Source of the DNA: Candidatus Zixiibacteriota bacterium
Lineage (GTDB): Bacteria > Zixibacteria > MSB-5A5 > UM-FILTER-46-8
DNA: 33,255 nt
Direction: 5' to 3'
NCBI GenBank assembly: GCA_014730175.1
Contig: WJIR01000176.1
Location: 1-33,255 of the forward strand
The notes under the pieces: generated by a model
The model's database searches: none
Seen by the model: only the letters and a program-made list of their open reading frames with translations
Told to the model about the DNA's origin: nothing
Position numbers and translations under genes: made by a program
In this document: one piece after another, positions 1 to 8,890 of the stretch
How the letters are laid out: every line of letters begins with the position of its first letter
Position numbering within the stretch: the stretch's first letter is position 1

Positions 1-380
1 ATGATATGGTTGCATCATTAATGTCCACGGGCAAGGTCAACAAGGTAATTGTGGGAGCCGATAGAATCGCTATGAATGGTGATACTGCCAATAAAATCGG
101 TACATTCAATATAGCTTTGATGGCAAGGCATTTTAATATACCGTTTTATGTAGCGGCGCCATATTCGACATTCGACCCGGATACCGAAACGGGCGAGAGA
201 ATCCCTATAGAGTTTCGCTCATCCGATGAAATTACCGATAAAAAATCTTATGCTGCTGTTAATTGCGAGATAGAAATTTATAATCCGGCATTCGACATTA
301 CTCCGTCGGAGTTTGTGACTTTGTTTATAACCGATAAGGGGAATATCGCGCCGGAAGAAATCAAAGGGAATTTCGGCTAA
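1..380 (+). CDS. mtnA: S-methyl-5-thioribose-1-phosphate isomerase, C-terminal part (5' end outside window)
   Basis: This is the C-terminal 125 or so residues of an MtnA/eIF2B-related isomerase, which converts methylthioribose-1-phosphate to methylthioribulose-1-phosphate in cytoplasmic methionine salvage. The frame is open to the left edge, so the gene is cut by the window. Visible motifs are IVGADRIAMNGDTANKIGT, the family's catalytic-site signature with its Asp, followed by FYVAAPYSTFD and the usual ITPSEFVTLFITDKG ending. The stop is TAA at 378-380. No terminator hairpin is obvious downstream. The 181-bp gap and the strong promoter that follow suggest the next cluster is a separate unit. 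The family call is secure, but the start and full length cannot be seen. Confidence 0.93.
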   Translation, partial: DMVASLMSTGKVNKVIVGADRIAMNGDTANKIGTFNIALMARHFNIPFYVAAPYSTFDPDTETGERIPIEFRSSDEITDKKSYAAVNCEIEIYNPAFDITPSEFVTLFITDKGNIAPEEIKGNFG

Positions 381-473
381 GTTATTGTATTGGTTTTATT
401 TCAGCGATTCGATCTGACATGTTGATTTAACTGATATAGCACAAAATAGAATGATAAATACTGTTGTTTTTAC

Positions 474-501
474 TTGACACGATGTTTTATCATTATATAT
501 T
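474..501 (+). promoter_or_regulatory. sigma70-like promoter of the rplM-rlmD cluster
   Basis: A consensus -35 box TTGACA (474-479) is followed after 16 bp by TATATT (496-501). This is the best promoter match in the gap between mtnA and rplM and would give a leader of about 55 nt before the rplM ATG at 562. The prediction is from sequence match only. Confidence 0.7.
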
Positions 502-561
502 GAGAGATTTAGTCAAATTAGCCGATATGATTTTTAGTGGAATTTTAATTTGGGATCAAAT

Positions 562-993
562 ATGAAAACAGTAATACCTAAGCCAACCGAAATCGAGAAG
601 AAATGGTTGTTATATGACGCTGAAGGTATGGTTCTGGGACGTCTGGCGGCAGAGGTTGCCAAACGGATACGCGGTAAATATAATCCGGTTTTTACACCTC
701 ACATGGATACCGGGGATTATGTTATTGTGGTAAATGCTGATAAGATAGCATTGACCGGAAGCAAACCTCAGCAGAAGACATACTTCAGATACAGCGGATA
801 TCCGGGCGGTGAGAAGATAGTAAGTTATGAGAGAATGAAGCGGGACAAGCCTGAAGAGATAATAAAGCATGCAGTTAAGGGTATGTTACCTAAGAACAGA
901 CTCGGCAGAAAGCTATACCGGAAACTACATGTTTATGCCGGTCCGGAACATCCGCATAAAGCACAGAAACCTGTAAAAATGGAAATCAAGTAG
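562..993 (+). CDS. rplM: 50S ribosomal protein L13
   Basis: Ribosomal protein L13, an early-assembly protein of the large subunit. From the ATG at 562 the product is 143 aa, normal for the family, and begins MKTVIPKP as bacterial L13 usually does. An in-frame TTG at 550 would add four residues, but the ATG has a GGGA ribosome-binding match at 552-555 and fits family length better. Family motifs are LGRLAAEVAKRIRGK, TPHMDTGDYVIVVNADK, VKGMLPKNRLGR and KLHVYAGPEHPH. It is the first gene after the promoter at 474-501 and is followed by rpsI after 17 bp, the classic L13-S9 pair. Confidence 0.97.
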   Translation: MKTVIPKPTEIEKKWLLYDAEGMVLGRLAAEVAKRIRGKYNPVFTPHMDTGDYVIVVNADKIALTGSKPQQKTYFRYSGYPGGEKIVSYERMKRDKPEEIIKHAVKGMLPKNRLGRKLYRKLHVYAGPEHPHKAQKPVKMEIK

Positions 994-1010
994 TCCCCGG
1001 AGGATAAATA

Positions 1011-1403
1011 TTGGCAGATAAACCGATTACTGCAGTAGGCAGAAGAAAGACAGCGACGGCAGTCGTGAACCTCACTCCCGGTTCCGGCAAGATTACCGTA
1101 AACGATAAAGATTTGGAGACGTACTTCGGCAGACCTATTGTTATCCAGGAGGTCAATAAGCCGTTGGAAATCACCGAAACCAAGAGCAACTACGATTTAG
1201 TTTGTAGAGCGCGGGGTGGAGGTTTCACGGGACAGTCCGGAGCCCTCAGTCTCGCCATTTCAAGGGCGTTAGTCAAGGCAAACGAAGAATTAAGGCCTAT
1301 TTTAAAGAAGGAAGGTCTCTTAACCAGGGATCCTCGAATGGTTGAACGTAAGAAGTATGGATTGGTAAAGGCTCGCAAGCGTTACCAGTTCTCCAAGCGT
1401 TAA
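1011..1403 (+). CDS. rpsI: 30S ribosomal protein S9
   Basis: Ribosomal protein S9, whose C-terminal tail reaches the P-site tRNA in the small subunit. The 130-aa product opens ADKPITAVGRRKTATAVV and ends in the canonical basic tail KARKRYQFSKR. The start is a TTG at 1011, preceded by a strong GGAGG at 999-1003; no ATG fits. It follows rplM by 17 bp and is surely co-transcribed with it. A gap of 136 bp follows before rpsB. Confidence 0.97.
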   Translation: MADKPITAVGRRKTATAVVNLTPGSGKITVNDKDLETYFGRPIVIQEVNKPLEITETKSNYDLVCRARGGGFTGQSGALSLAISRALVKANEELRPILKKEGLLTRDPRMVERKKYGLVKARKRYQFSKR

Positions 1404-1539
1404 ACCGATTAACCGGAAAGCGGCAGACTTTCCGAATCAAACATGCCACACATTTACCGATTCTTATTCGGGTCCCGTATCGAGGGTGAATGAGGAGATG
1501 AAGTAAATGGAGGAATTAACCCATTCATAAGAGGTGTAA
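1404..1539 (+). promoter_or_regulatory. rpsB leader region with hairpin and a 7-codon upstream reading frame
   Basis: This is the only sizeable gap inside the cluster. It contains a 7-bp hairpin (CGGAAAG at 1414-1420 with CTTTCCG at 1428-1434, 7-nt loop, no U-tract) and a tiny reading frame at 1507-1530 encoding MEELTHS that stops 9 bp before the rpsB ATG. S2 leaders are autoregulatory in several bacteria, so a control role for S2 is plausible. No known leader motif is recognisable by eye, and the reading frame may be chance. Confidence 0.3.
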
Positions 1540-2382
1540 ATGAATATTACAGTAAAGGAATTGTTAGAAGCGGGCGTGCATTTTGGGCATCAAACCAAAC
1601 GTTGGAATCCTAAAATGCAAAAGTATATTTTCACCGCCCGTAATGGAATCTATATAATTGATCTGCATAAGACGGTACTTTCTATCCAACGCGCCGTCAA
1701 AAAGGTTCGCGATGTAACGGCGAACGGCGGAAGCATTTTGATGGTGGGCACCAAAAAACAAGCTAAGGAGGTAATTCGGGAGGAAGCGGAAAAGGCGGGA
1801 GCTTTCTATGTAGGCGAACGATGGCTTGGTGGGATGCTCACGAATTTTCAGACAATCAAGCAAAGTATCAGGAAGATAAAAGAGATCGACAAGATGGAGG
1901 CAGACGGCACCTTCGAGAAGATGACAAAGAAGGAAGTCCTTCGCCTACGCAAACATGGCGAGAAACTTAAGAATGTTCTCGGGGGTATAATTGATATGTA
2001 CAAACTCCCGGACTTAGTCTTTGTGGTTGACGCTAAAAAGGAGAGGATAGCGGTTGCGGAGGCGAATAAGCTTGATATTCCTGTGATTGCGATAATCGAT
2101 ACCAATACTGATCCCGATCCTATCGATTATCCGATAGCAGGCAATGATGATGCTATCAAATCGATTTCGGTAATCACTCGCGCTATTTCGGGGGCTGTTG
2201 CAGAAGGAAAACAACAAGCCGCTGTTGAGGAATTCGAGACGGAAACCGAGGTTAGCGCCAAGCCGGCAAGAGAAGAAAGTCCTGAGGTTTCTGGTAAGGG
2301 AGAAACTGTTGAGACCGAGGAAAAGGCGAAAGGAGCTGAAAAAGGTTCCGAAGTAACCCAAAAAGAAAACGATAGAACTTGA
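1540..2382 (+). CDS. rpsB: 30S ribosomal protein S2 with long acidic C-terminal tail
   Basis: Ribosomal protein S2, which binds between head and body of the small subunit late in assembly. The core, residues 1-221, carries the family motifs [37 protein letters not shown] and [20 protein letters not shown]. The 280-aa product is about 40 residues longer than E. coli S2. Residues 222-280 form a low-complexity tail rich in Glu, Lys and Ala that is probably disordered. The start at 1540 has GAGGTG upstream. tsf begins 17 bp after the stop, the near-universal rpsB-tsf arrangement. Confidence 0.97.
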   Translation: MNITVKELLEAGVHFGHQTKRWNPKMQKYIFTARNGIYIIDLHKTVLSIQRAVKKVRDVTANGGSILMVGTKKQAKEVIREEAEKAGAFYVGERWLGGMLTNFQTIKQSIRKIKEIDKMEADGTFEKMTKKEVLRLRKHGEKLKNVLGGIIDMYKLPDLVFVVDAKKERIAVAEANKLDIPVIAIIDTNTDPDPIDYPIAGNDDAIKSISVITRAISGAVAEGKQQAAVEEFETETEVSAKPAREESPEVSGKGETVETEEKAKGAEKGSEVTQKENDRT

Positions 2383-2398
2383 ATATAGAGGTTAGACA

Positions 2399-2992
2399 AT
2401 GGAAATAACTGCATCGATGGTTAAAGAGCTTCGGGAGAAAACCGGAGCTGGGATGATGGACTGCAAGAAAGCGCTTAAAGAGTGCGACGGCGATATTGAA
2501 AAGGCTACAAGTTATCTGCGTGAGTTAGGCGTGCTGAAAGCCGCCAAAAAGGCTGATCGCGCGGTGAACGAAGGGATAATATATTCGTATATACATCCTG
2601 GGGACAAATTGGGGGTGTTGGTGGAAGTTAATTGCGAAACCGATTTCGTAGCAAGGAATGCAGATTTCCGTGAGTTTGTGAAGAACATAGCGATGCAAAT
2701 AGCCGCCTCTAATCCGATAGTCGTGGAAAGAGAGGAACTCGATCCCAAGTTAATCGAGGAGGAGAGGCAGATATATCGCACCCAGGCTATCGGTGAGGGG
2801 AAACCGGAAAAAATCGTGGATAAAATCGTTGATGGAAAACTGGAGAAGTATTATCAGGAAGTTTGTCTGATCGAACAACCGTTCGTCAAGGATCCTAATG
2901 TAACAATCAATGATCTGCTGACGGAGAAAATCGCTACGATTGGGGAGAATATCTCTATTAGAAGATTCGCACGTTTCAGAATAGGCGAATAA
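2399..2992 (+). CDS. tsf: translation elongation factor Ts
   Basis: EF-Ts, the nucleotide exchange factor that releases GDP from EF-Tu in the cytoplasm. The N-terminal UBA-like segment contains [19 protein letters not shown], and the EF-Tu-contact motif TDFV lies at residues 81-84. At 197 aa this is the short form of EF-Ts: E. coli EF-Ts has 283 aa, and the short type is known from Thermus and some other lineages. It lacks much of the second half of the core domain and the coiled-coil module. The ATG at 2399 is preceded by GAGG. pyrH follows after 12 bp. Confidence 0.96.
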   Translation: MEITASMVKELREKTGAGMMDCKKALKECDGDIEKATSYLRELGVLKAAKKADRAVNEGIIYSYIHPGDKLGVLVEVNCETDFVARNADFREFVKNIAMQIAASNPIVVEREELDPKLIEEERQIYRTQAIGEGKPEKIVDKIVDGKLEKYYQEVCLIEQPFVKDPNVTINDLLTEKIATIGENISIRRFARFRIGE

Positions 2993-3004
2993 TGCGGAGA
3001 GTGG

Positions 3005-3736
3005 ATGAGCGGCGCTAAACGTGAATACCCTTTTGCGTATCGTCGGGTACTCTTAAAGGTCTCCGGCGAGATGTTGATGGGAGATGCTGAATTCGGACTA
3101 AATCCTTCGGTGATTGATGGATTCTGCGATGAGATAGCTGATGTAGCCCGCGAGGGTTTACAGATGGGTATAGTTGTTGGAGGTGGTAACATTTTCCGCG
3201 GCACCCTTGGCGAACAACTTGGAATCAGCCGTGTTTCCGGTGATAATATGGGAATGCTGGCAACTCTGATAAACTCACTTGCGCTTCAGGCTCGATTGGA
3301 AGACAAGGGAATTCCGACCAGAGTTATGAGCGCCATCAATGTGGATAGATTTGCTGAGCCGTACATCCGCCGTCGGGCATTGCGGCACCTGGAGAAGGGA
3401 CGCACCATTATTCTGGCGGCAGGCACGGGCAATCCGTTCTTTTCTACAGATACCGCAGCGGCATTAAGAGCGACCGAAATCGGCGCAGAGATTCTTCTAA
3501 AGGGCACGAAGGTCGATGGGGTTTTCAGCGATGATCCGGTCATCTATCCCGATGCCATAAAATTCGATAATATGAGTTTCATTGATGTCCTTAATAAACA
3601 TCTACGGGTAATGGATTCAACTGCTACATCGCTCTGCATGGATAATAAGATTCCCATTGTTGTTTTCAATCTGCACGATGAAGGTAATTTGCGTAAAGCC
3701 TTAGAAGGGCAAAAGATCGGAACTTTAGTTAATTAA
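3005..3736 (+). CDS. pyrH: UMP kinase
   Basis: UMP kinase of the amino-acid-kinase fold, phosphorylating UMP to UDP with ATP for pyrimidine nucleotide supply. The 243-aa length is typical. The phosphate-binding segment LLKVSGEMLMGD is at residues 16-27, followed by VVGGGNIFRG (58-67) and the nucleotide-site motif AGTGNPFFSTDTAAALRA. The start at 3005 lies just after GGAGAGTGG. It sits between tsf and frr, a widely conserved order. A DNTM-type segment (SGDNMGMLATLIN) typical of hexameric bacterial PyrH is present. Confidence 0.97.
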   Translation: MSGAKREYPFAYRRVLLKVSGEMLMGDAEFGLNPSVIDGFCDEIADVAREGLQMGIVVGGGNIFRGTLGEQLGISRVSGDNMGMLATLINSLALQARLEDKGIPTRVMSAINVDRFAEPYIRRRALRHLEKGRTIILAAGTGNPFFSTDTAAALRATEIGAEILLKGTKVDGVFSDDPVIYPDAIKFDNMSFIDVLNKHLRVMDSTATSLCMDNKIPIVVFNLHDEGNLRKALEGQKIGTLVN

Positions 3737-3756
3737 TTTTTCAAAAGAGTGGAATT

Positions 3757-4314
3757 ATGATTAAAGATGTGTTAAAAGACATTGAAAGCAGAATGAAGAA
3801 ATCAGTAGATGCTTTGGATGCGGAATTGAAATCAATGCGTATCGGCAAGGCATCTCCCGCGCTACTGGATAATCTGCGTGTTGAATATTACGGAACTAAG
3901 GTTCCTATTAACCAGGTAGCGAATGTATCAGCTCCCGAACCGCGATTGTTAGTAGTTCAAACTTGGGAGAAGGATATGGTGGATGAGGTTGTGAAGGCGA
4001 TAATGAAATCCGAGATGGGCTTGAATCCATCAACCGAAGGAAACATCATTCGAATACCGATCCCGCCGATGAGCGAGGAACGCCGGAAAGAAACTGTTAA
4101 ATTAGTCAAGAAATTCGGCGAGGACTGCAAAGTAGCGATTCGCAATGTCAGGCGCGATGCTAATGATAGATTGAAGACTGCGGATAAGAATAAGGAGATA
4201 TCCGAGGATCAGATGCGCAAGGGTCAGGATCAGGTGCAGGAGGTCACCGATAAATATACGAAAAGCATTGATGAGTTAGTGGAGAAAAAGGAAAAGGAAG
4301 TTATGGAAGTCTAA
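3757..4314 (+). CDS. frr: ribosome recycling factor
   Basis: Ribosome recycling factor, which together with EF-G splits the post-termination ribosome. The 185-aa length is exactly standard. Motifs seen are ELKSMRIGKASPALLDNLRVEYYG near the N-terminus, then IRIPIPPMSEERRKE and VAIRNVRRDANDRLK in the three-helix bundle. The start at 3757 has AAGAGTGGA upstream. It follows pyrH by 20 bp and precedes uppS by 35 bp, the conserved tsf-pyrH-frr-uppS order. Confidence 0.97.
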   Translation: MIKDVLKDIESRMKKSVDALDAELKSMRIGKASPALLDNLRVEYYGTKVPINQVANVSAPEPRLLVVQTWEKDMVDEVVKAIMKSEMGLNPSTEGNIIRIPIPPMSEERRKETVKLVKKFGEDCKVAIRNVRRDANDRLKTADKNKEISEDQMRKGQDQVQEVTDKYTKSIDELVEKKEKEVMEV

Positions 4315-4349
4315 GGGTCTGCCCCCTTGAGACCATGCGATTGAGTTAA

Positions 4350-5120
4350 ATGGAAACAGCAGTAAAAACAGAAAACCTCAAGTTTCAAATAAAAGCAAGC
4401 AAGCGTCCATTACCGGTGCATGTTGCTATCATAATGGATGGGAACGGAAGGTGGGCGCGCAAACAGGGACTGATGCGAACCGAAGGGCATATCGCCGGCG
4501 TGCGCGCTGTGAAAAAGGTGGTGCGTGCTGCGGATGATATAGGTATCAATTATCTAACGTTGTTCACGTTTTCCTCGGAGAATTGGTGCAGGCCCCCGTT
4601 CGAGGTGGATGCTCTTATGAAGTTGCTCTATGAGACGACACGGGATGAGATAGATGAACTCGATGAGAACAATGTAAGGCTTATTACCACCGGCGATATC
4701 GAAGGTCTGCCGGAAGCGCAGAGAGAAATACTCCATTATGCGGTTGAAAGAACCAAGCATAATACCGGTATGACCTTGAACCTTGCGTTGAATTACGGGG
4801 GCAGGGGAGAGATTATTAACGCCGTGCGCTCGATAGTGTCCGATTGCATGGCCGGTAAGATCGATGTCAGTCATATCGATGAACATCTCTTTGCCTCCTA
4901 TCTATATACTACCTCACTGCCCGATCCGGACCTTCTAATAAGAACTTCCGGCGAGATGCGTATCTCCAATTTTATGCTTTGGCAGACCTCATATACTGAA
5001 CTATACATCACGCCTACGTACTGGCCTGAGTTTAACGAGGATGCCTTGTTTAACGCTATCCTTGATTTCCAATCCCGCGAGCGTCGGTTCGGCTGTGTAC
5101 CTCCCAAGTCCTCGGGTTGA
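4350..5120 (+). CDS. uppS: undecaprenyl diphosphate synthase (cis-prenyltransferase)
   Basis: Cis-prenyltransferase that extends farnesyl diphosphate with isopentenyl diphosphate to make the C55 lipid carrier for peptidoglycan and O-antigen synthesis, at the inner membrane face. The 256-aa product has the catalytic motif HVAIIMDGNGRWARKQG (Asp30), the FTFSSENWCRP segment (residues 73-82) and the C-terminal DLLIRTSGEMRISNFMLWQ with the conserved Arg residues and the YTELYIT continuation. The stop overlaps the proposed start of cdsA by 4 bp (TTGA). A 25-residue N-terminal stretch before the catalytic motif is slightly longer than average. Confidence 0.96.
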   Translation: METAVKTENLKFQIKASKRPLPVHVAIIMDGNGRWARKQGLMRTEGHIAGVRAVKKVVRAADDIGINYLTLFTFSSENWCRPPFEVDALMKLLYETTRDEIDELDENNVRLITTGDIEGLPEAQREILHYAVERTKHNTGMTLNLALNYGGRGEIINAVRSIVSDCMAGKIDVSHIDEHLFASYLYTTSLPDPDLLIRTSGEMRISNFMLWQTSYTELYITPTYWPEFNEDALFNAILDFQSRERRFGCVPPKSSG

Positions 5121-5944
5121 TTTTGGCTATAAGCAAAAATCTCTTATCTCGGGTACTTGTGGGGATAATCGCTATCCCTGTTATTATTTATATATCTCTG
5201 TATGGTGGATTACCGATAGTTGTATTCGCCTCTATGGTATCATTGATCGGCAGCTATGAGCTGTCATACCTCCTGTCAAAATCCGGACGCTTCGTTAAAT
5301 ATCTACTTCCTTTACCCGTAGCGATTGTAACCTTTTTGTTTTCGTATCAGCAGTTTCAGATCGGGCTCCTGGTGGTAATCATAACCGCTTTGATTATGGC
5401 TCTGGTAGCGGTTTTCTCCAACAATGTTCAGACCCTAAAAAACAGTTTGGTAAATTCCATATTTGCCATGATCTATCCCGGAGTGTTGCTCGCCGCCATT
5501 CCCCTTCTTTCTCACTTTGACCCTGATGGGGGAAAATGGCTTGTTGCTATGTTTATCATTATCTGGTGTGCCGATACCGCCGCTTATTTCGGCGGTAGGG
5601 CAACCGGCAAGAGGAAACTGGCATCGGAAGTAAGCCCGGGCAAAACGGTGGAGGGTTTATGGTGGGGATTTTTGGGTGCATTACTTTCAGCCGTGGTTAT
5701 ATGCTTTACGTTTCTACCGCCCTCCGAGTTAACATTTTTACTACCTGTGTCGATAATCATATCCGGGATAGGCGTAGTAGGGGATCTTTTCGAATCTTCG
5801 TTGAAGAGAGCGGTTGATGTTAAAGACTCCTCGCGGATTATTCCCGGACACGGTGGTGTTCTGGATCGATTTGATTCGGTGCTATTTGCGGCGCCGTTGC
5901 TTTACATCTTTTTACGCTTGCGAGATTTAATGGCAGGGATTTAA
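5117..5944 (+). CDS. cdsA: phosphatidate cytidylyltransferase (CDP-diacylglycerol synthase)
   Basis: Integral membrane enzyme that makes CDP-diacylglycerol from phosphatidic acid and CTP, the branch point of phospholipid synthesis. The 275-aa product is almost entirely hydrophobic helices. It ends with the family signature, seen here as SSLKRAVDVKDSSRIIPGHG followed by GVLDRFDS, with the conserved Lys, Asp and PGHGG-DR-D residues. There is no ATG near the 5' end. The TTG at 5117 overlaps the uppS stop, and a second in-frame TTG lies at 5123, so the exact start is uncertain by two codons. dxr and rseP, which often follow in other bacteria, are absent. Confidence 0.95.
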   Translation: MILAISKNLLSRVLVGIIAIPVIIYISLYGGLPIVVFASMVSLIGSYELSYLLSKSGRFVKYLLPLPVAIVTFLFSYQQFQIGLLVVIITALIMALVAVFSNNVQTLKNSLVNSIFAMIYPGVLLAAIPLLSHFDPDGGKWLVAMFIIIWCADTAAYFGGRATGKRKLASEVSPGKTVEGLWWGFLGALLSAVVICFTFLPPSELTFLLPVSIIISGIGVVGDLFESSLKRAVDVKDSSRIIPGHGGVLDRFDSVLFAAPLLYIFLRLRDLMAGI

Positions 5945-5952
5945 TTATTGCT

Positions 5953-7485
5953 ATGCAGGAATTCATTGAATCGCTACCTCTTACTCAATTAGAAACCATA
6001 GCGCTGGCGTTTGTTTATGCCGGTGTCGCTTATCTGGTTATAAGATTCTTACTGCGCTATCTCAAGCGCATCCCCACCATCTATAAGCACCGAAGGATAG
6101 CCCAGAGTGCTAACATCCTTTTTACGCTGTATATTTTGCTTTGGGGCTTGGGGCTAAGGGATAATATAGCCCAGGATGTAATACTCACTATTGTGTTGTT
6201 ACTTGCCGGATACCTGACCGTAGTCACAATCGAATATTCCATCTTCGATATGTTCCTGCATCGGGATCGAAGAACCGTTACTCCCGGATTACCCAGGGAT
6301 GTTCTTCGAATGGCGATTCTGCTAATCGTGGTTTATGCCGTACTACTGAGCGTGTTCAACTTAGATCTGTCCACGGTGTTGGTTTCATCGGCAGTTTTGA
6401 CCGCAGTTATCGGTTTAGCGCTTCAGGATTTGCTTAGTAATGTTCTTGCGGGAGTGGCGCTGCATATTGAAAAGCCATTCAAGGTGGGCGATTGGGTGCA
6501 AGTCGCCGGCCAGCAAGGTGAGGTTGTGGGGATAAGCTGGAGAGCGACACGTATAAAAACCCTCGAGAATAACTTTGTAATCATCCCCAACAATTCGATT
6601 TCACAAGCGGAGATTATAAATTATACTGAACCAGAACCGGTTCAGGGGCGCTTTTTAAATATCGGCACCAGTTACAATGATCCCCCCAATAAAGTCAAGA
6701 AAGCCGTAGAGGAGGTTGCCGCGCAGATTCCCGGTATTCTGAAAAACCCGCCGCCAAGCATGCGGGCTATCGAATACTCCGACTTTTCCATAAATTACGA
6801 ATGCAAATACTTCATTGATGATTATTCCATGCGAGAAGAAATCGGTGAGGAGTTCGTATCACGGCTTTGGTATAAATTTAAACGCGAAGGAATCGAGATT
6901 CCTTTCCCCATTCGCACCTTGCGTCCGATGGCATGGGCGGAAAGAATGAAAGAAGACGATGAGAAGGCTAACAGGAAAAAAGTCCGAAGATACCTGCGTT
7001 CACACGAGTTGTTTGCTGATTTATCCGATGAGGAGGTCGAGAAGCTTACCGAGGATTCCGCATTTCAGCTATACGGTGTAAACGAGGATATAATCATACA
7101 AGGCGATGAGGGGAATTCCATGTTCGTGATTATCTCCGGTGAAGCCCGGGTACTGGTTTCACAGAATGGACGCGAGGTGGAGATGGCGAGGTTAGGACCT
7201 GGCGAGTCTATCGGAGAGATGTCTCTTTTCACCGGTGAGAATAGGACCGCTACGGTTAGATGCGCACAGGATTCGGAACTGGTCGAGATTACCAGGGAGA
7301 ATTTCAAAGGTATATTGATGCAGAATCCCGCGCTGGTTGAACAGCTTAGCGAGAAAATCACGACACGTTCCAAGGAGATAAAGGAGACACTGCAGGCAAC
7401 CTCCGAATTGCAGTTTCAAAATGACAGACCCGAGAACGAAAAAGAGAGCTTCGTAAGAATAATAAAGAATTTCTTTGAGTTGTAG
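5953..7485 (+). CDS. MscS-family mechanosensitive channel with C-terminal cyclic-nucleotide-binding domain
   Basis: Inner-membrane small-conductance-type channel fused to a cNMP-binding module (510 aa). Hydrophobic segments lie near residues 15-37, 52-68, 75-101, 118-137 and 141-171. The last is the pore helix, rich in Ala, Gly and Val, leading into ALQDLLSNVLAGVAL. The MscS beta domain follows (HIEKPFKVGDWVQV, GEVVGISWRATRIKTLENN, IPNNSI). A CAP/CRP-like domain occupies about 351-475, with a phosphate-binding-cassette-like GESIGEMSLFTGENRTATV where Glu422 and Arg431 sit at the positions used for cyclic nucleotide contact. Ligand-gated relatives (bCNG type) are known. It starts 8 bp after cdsA and probably shares its transcript. 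The ligand and the degree of stretch gating cannot be read from sequence. Confidence 0.92.
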   Translation: MQEFIESLPLTQLETIALAFVYAGVAYLVIRFLLRYLKRIPTIYKHRRIAQSANILFTLYILLWGLGLRDNIAQDVILTIVLLLAGYLTVVTIEYSIFDMFLHRDRRTVTPGLPRDVLRMAILLIVVYAVLLSVFNLDLSTVLVSSAVLTAVIGLALQDLLSNVLAGVALHIEKPFKVGDWVQVAGQQGEVVGISWRATRIKTLENNFVIIPNNSISQAEIINYTEPEPVQGRFLNIGTSYNDPPNKVKKAVEEVAAQIPGILKNPPPSMRAIEYSDFSINYECKYFIDDYSMREEIGEEFVSRLWYKFKREGIEIPFPIRTLRPMAWAERMKEDDEKANRKKVRRYLRSHELFADLSDEEVEKLTEDSAFQLYGVNEDIIIQGDEGNSMFVIISGEARVLVSQNGREVEMARLGPGESIGEMSLFTGENRTATVRCAQDSELVEITRENFKGILMQNPALVEQLSEKITTRSKEIKETLQATSELQFQNDRPENEKESFVRIIKNFFEL

Positions 7486-7491
7486 TATAGT

Positions 7492-8877
7492 ATGGCAGTT
7501 CCTAATAAAGGCGAACAGGTAAGATTACCGGTAACAGATCTAGCGTTTGGAGGGATGGGGGTCGGTAAGATCGATGATTTTGTTATCTTCGTCTCCGGGG
7601 CTTTACCCGGTGAAGATGTAACCGCTGAGATTATAAAGCGTAAGAAGAATTATGCCGAAGCCAGGATAATCCAAATCGATTCCCCATCACCGGACAGAAT
7701 CGAACCGAGATGCAAACATTTCCCTCTATGCGGCGGATGCCGCCTGCAGCATCTTGCTTATGAGAAACAGGCGGAATACAAACGTAGCCAGATACACGAT
7801 TCGCTAAAACAGGTGGGCGGTTTATCTGAGATACCCGAAATAAAACTAATCTTATCAAAACAACCGTTTTACTATCGGAATAAGATGGAATATTCCTTCG
7901 GACTGAGCGCTGATAATGAACTGCAGTTGGGTTTGCATCCGCGCGGAAGATGGGGAAGAGTTTTCGATGTTGAGGAATGCTTTCTACAGTCGGAGCAGTC
8001 CGCTGCTATCGTGGCTGCTGTAAGGAAGGCGGCTCAGGAGCTATCGATTCCCGCCTACGATCAGAAATGCCATGAAGGCTTGCTGCGTTATTGTATGATA
8101 AGAGAGGGGAAAAGAACCGGTCAGCGAATGGTAAATCTGGTTACGCTGAAATCCGCCGAGTCGGAAATCGGACAAATACTCCAACGGATAGATGCTGACC
8201 GGGTTGGTATAACCTCTGTGGTTAATAATGTCAATACCAGAAAAGCGACAATCGCTTACGGCGAATACGAATACCCGGTTCTTGGCGATCCCTTTATTTA
8301 CGAGGAGATCTCCGGCACCAAATTTAAAATTTCAGCCAACTCATTTTTCCAGACCAATTCGCTGACTGCCGAATCGCTGTTTGCCGAAGTAGCCGAGTTC
8401 GCAGGATGTCAGGGAAATGAAAAGGTTCTGGATCTGTATTGCGGAACCGGCTCCATATCATTCTCGATTCAGGATAAAGTGCAAAATCTGATTGGGGTCG
8501 ATTCGGAGAGTTCGGCTATCGAAGATGCGATTACCAACAGGGATATTAACGGGATTGGTAATTGTGAATTTTACGTTTATGACAGCCTCGATTATCTGAA
8601 GATCGCAAATACCAGCGGGCAGCATTTCGATGTTGTAATAGCAGATCCTCCGCGCGCAGGGATGCATCCCAAAATGATACCGCAAATAGCGCAACTGAAT
8701 CCGCCCAAGCTGGTTTATGTTTCATGCAATCCGCCGGCTTTGGCACGGGATTGCGCAGACCTTATCGAAACCGGATACAGACTCGAACGCCTTACCTGCT
8801 TGGACATGTTCCCTCAGACCCCTCATATCGAAGCGGTGGCATTGTTTACCCGACCTACCGTACGTCGCTTGCAATGA
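7492..8877 (+). CDS. rlmD: 23S rRNA (uracil-C5) methyltransferase, RlmD/RumA type
   Basis: SAM-dependent RNA m5U methyltransferase of 461 aa with the full RumA layout. An N-terminal TRAM domain covers about residues 1-62. An iron-sulfur cluster set follows, C74, C80 and C83 in CKHFPLCGGC, with a fourth at C163 (VEECF). The Rossmann motif VLDLYCGTGSISFS is at 313-326, then ADPPRAGMHP, and the catalytic Cys412 lies in VSCNPPALARDC with Glu447 in PHIEAVALF as the proton-abstracting base. RlmD modifies U1939 in E. coli 23S rRNA. Gram-positive RlmCD and other paralogs share this architecture, so the exact target uridine is inferred. It begins 6 bp after the channel gene and ends just before a hairpin terminator. 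Confidence 0.9.
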   Translation: MAVPNKGEQVRLPVTDLAFGGMGVGKIDDFVIFVSGALPGEDVTAEIIKRKKNYAEARIIQIDSPSPDRIEPRCKHFPLCGGCRLQHLAYEKQAEYKRSQIHDSLKQVGGLSEIPEIKLILSKQPFYYRNKMEYSFGLSADNELQLGLHPRGRWGRVFDVEECFLQSEQSAAIVAAVRKAAQELSIPAYDQKCHEGLLRYCMIREGKRTGQRMVNLVTLKSAESEIGQILQRIDADRVGITSVVNNVNTRKATIAYGEYEYPVLGDPFIYEEISGTKFKISANSFFQTNSLTAESLFAEVAEFAGCQGNEKVLDLYCGTGSISFSIQDKVQNLIGVDSESSAIEDAITNRDINGIGNCEFYVYDSLDYLKIANTSGQHFDVVIADPPRAGMHPKMIPQIAQLNPPKLVYVSCNPPALARDCADLIETGYRLERLTCLDMFPQTPHIEAVALFTRPTVRRLQ

Positions 8878-8890
8878 AATATATACGAAA

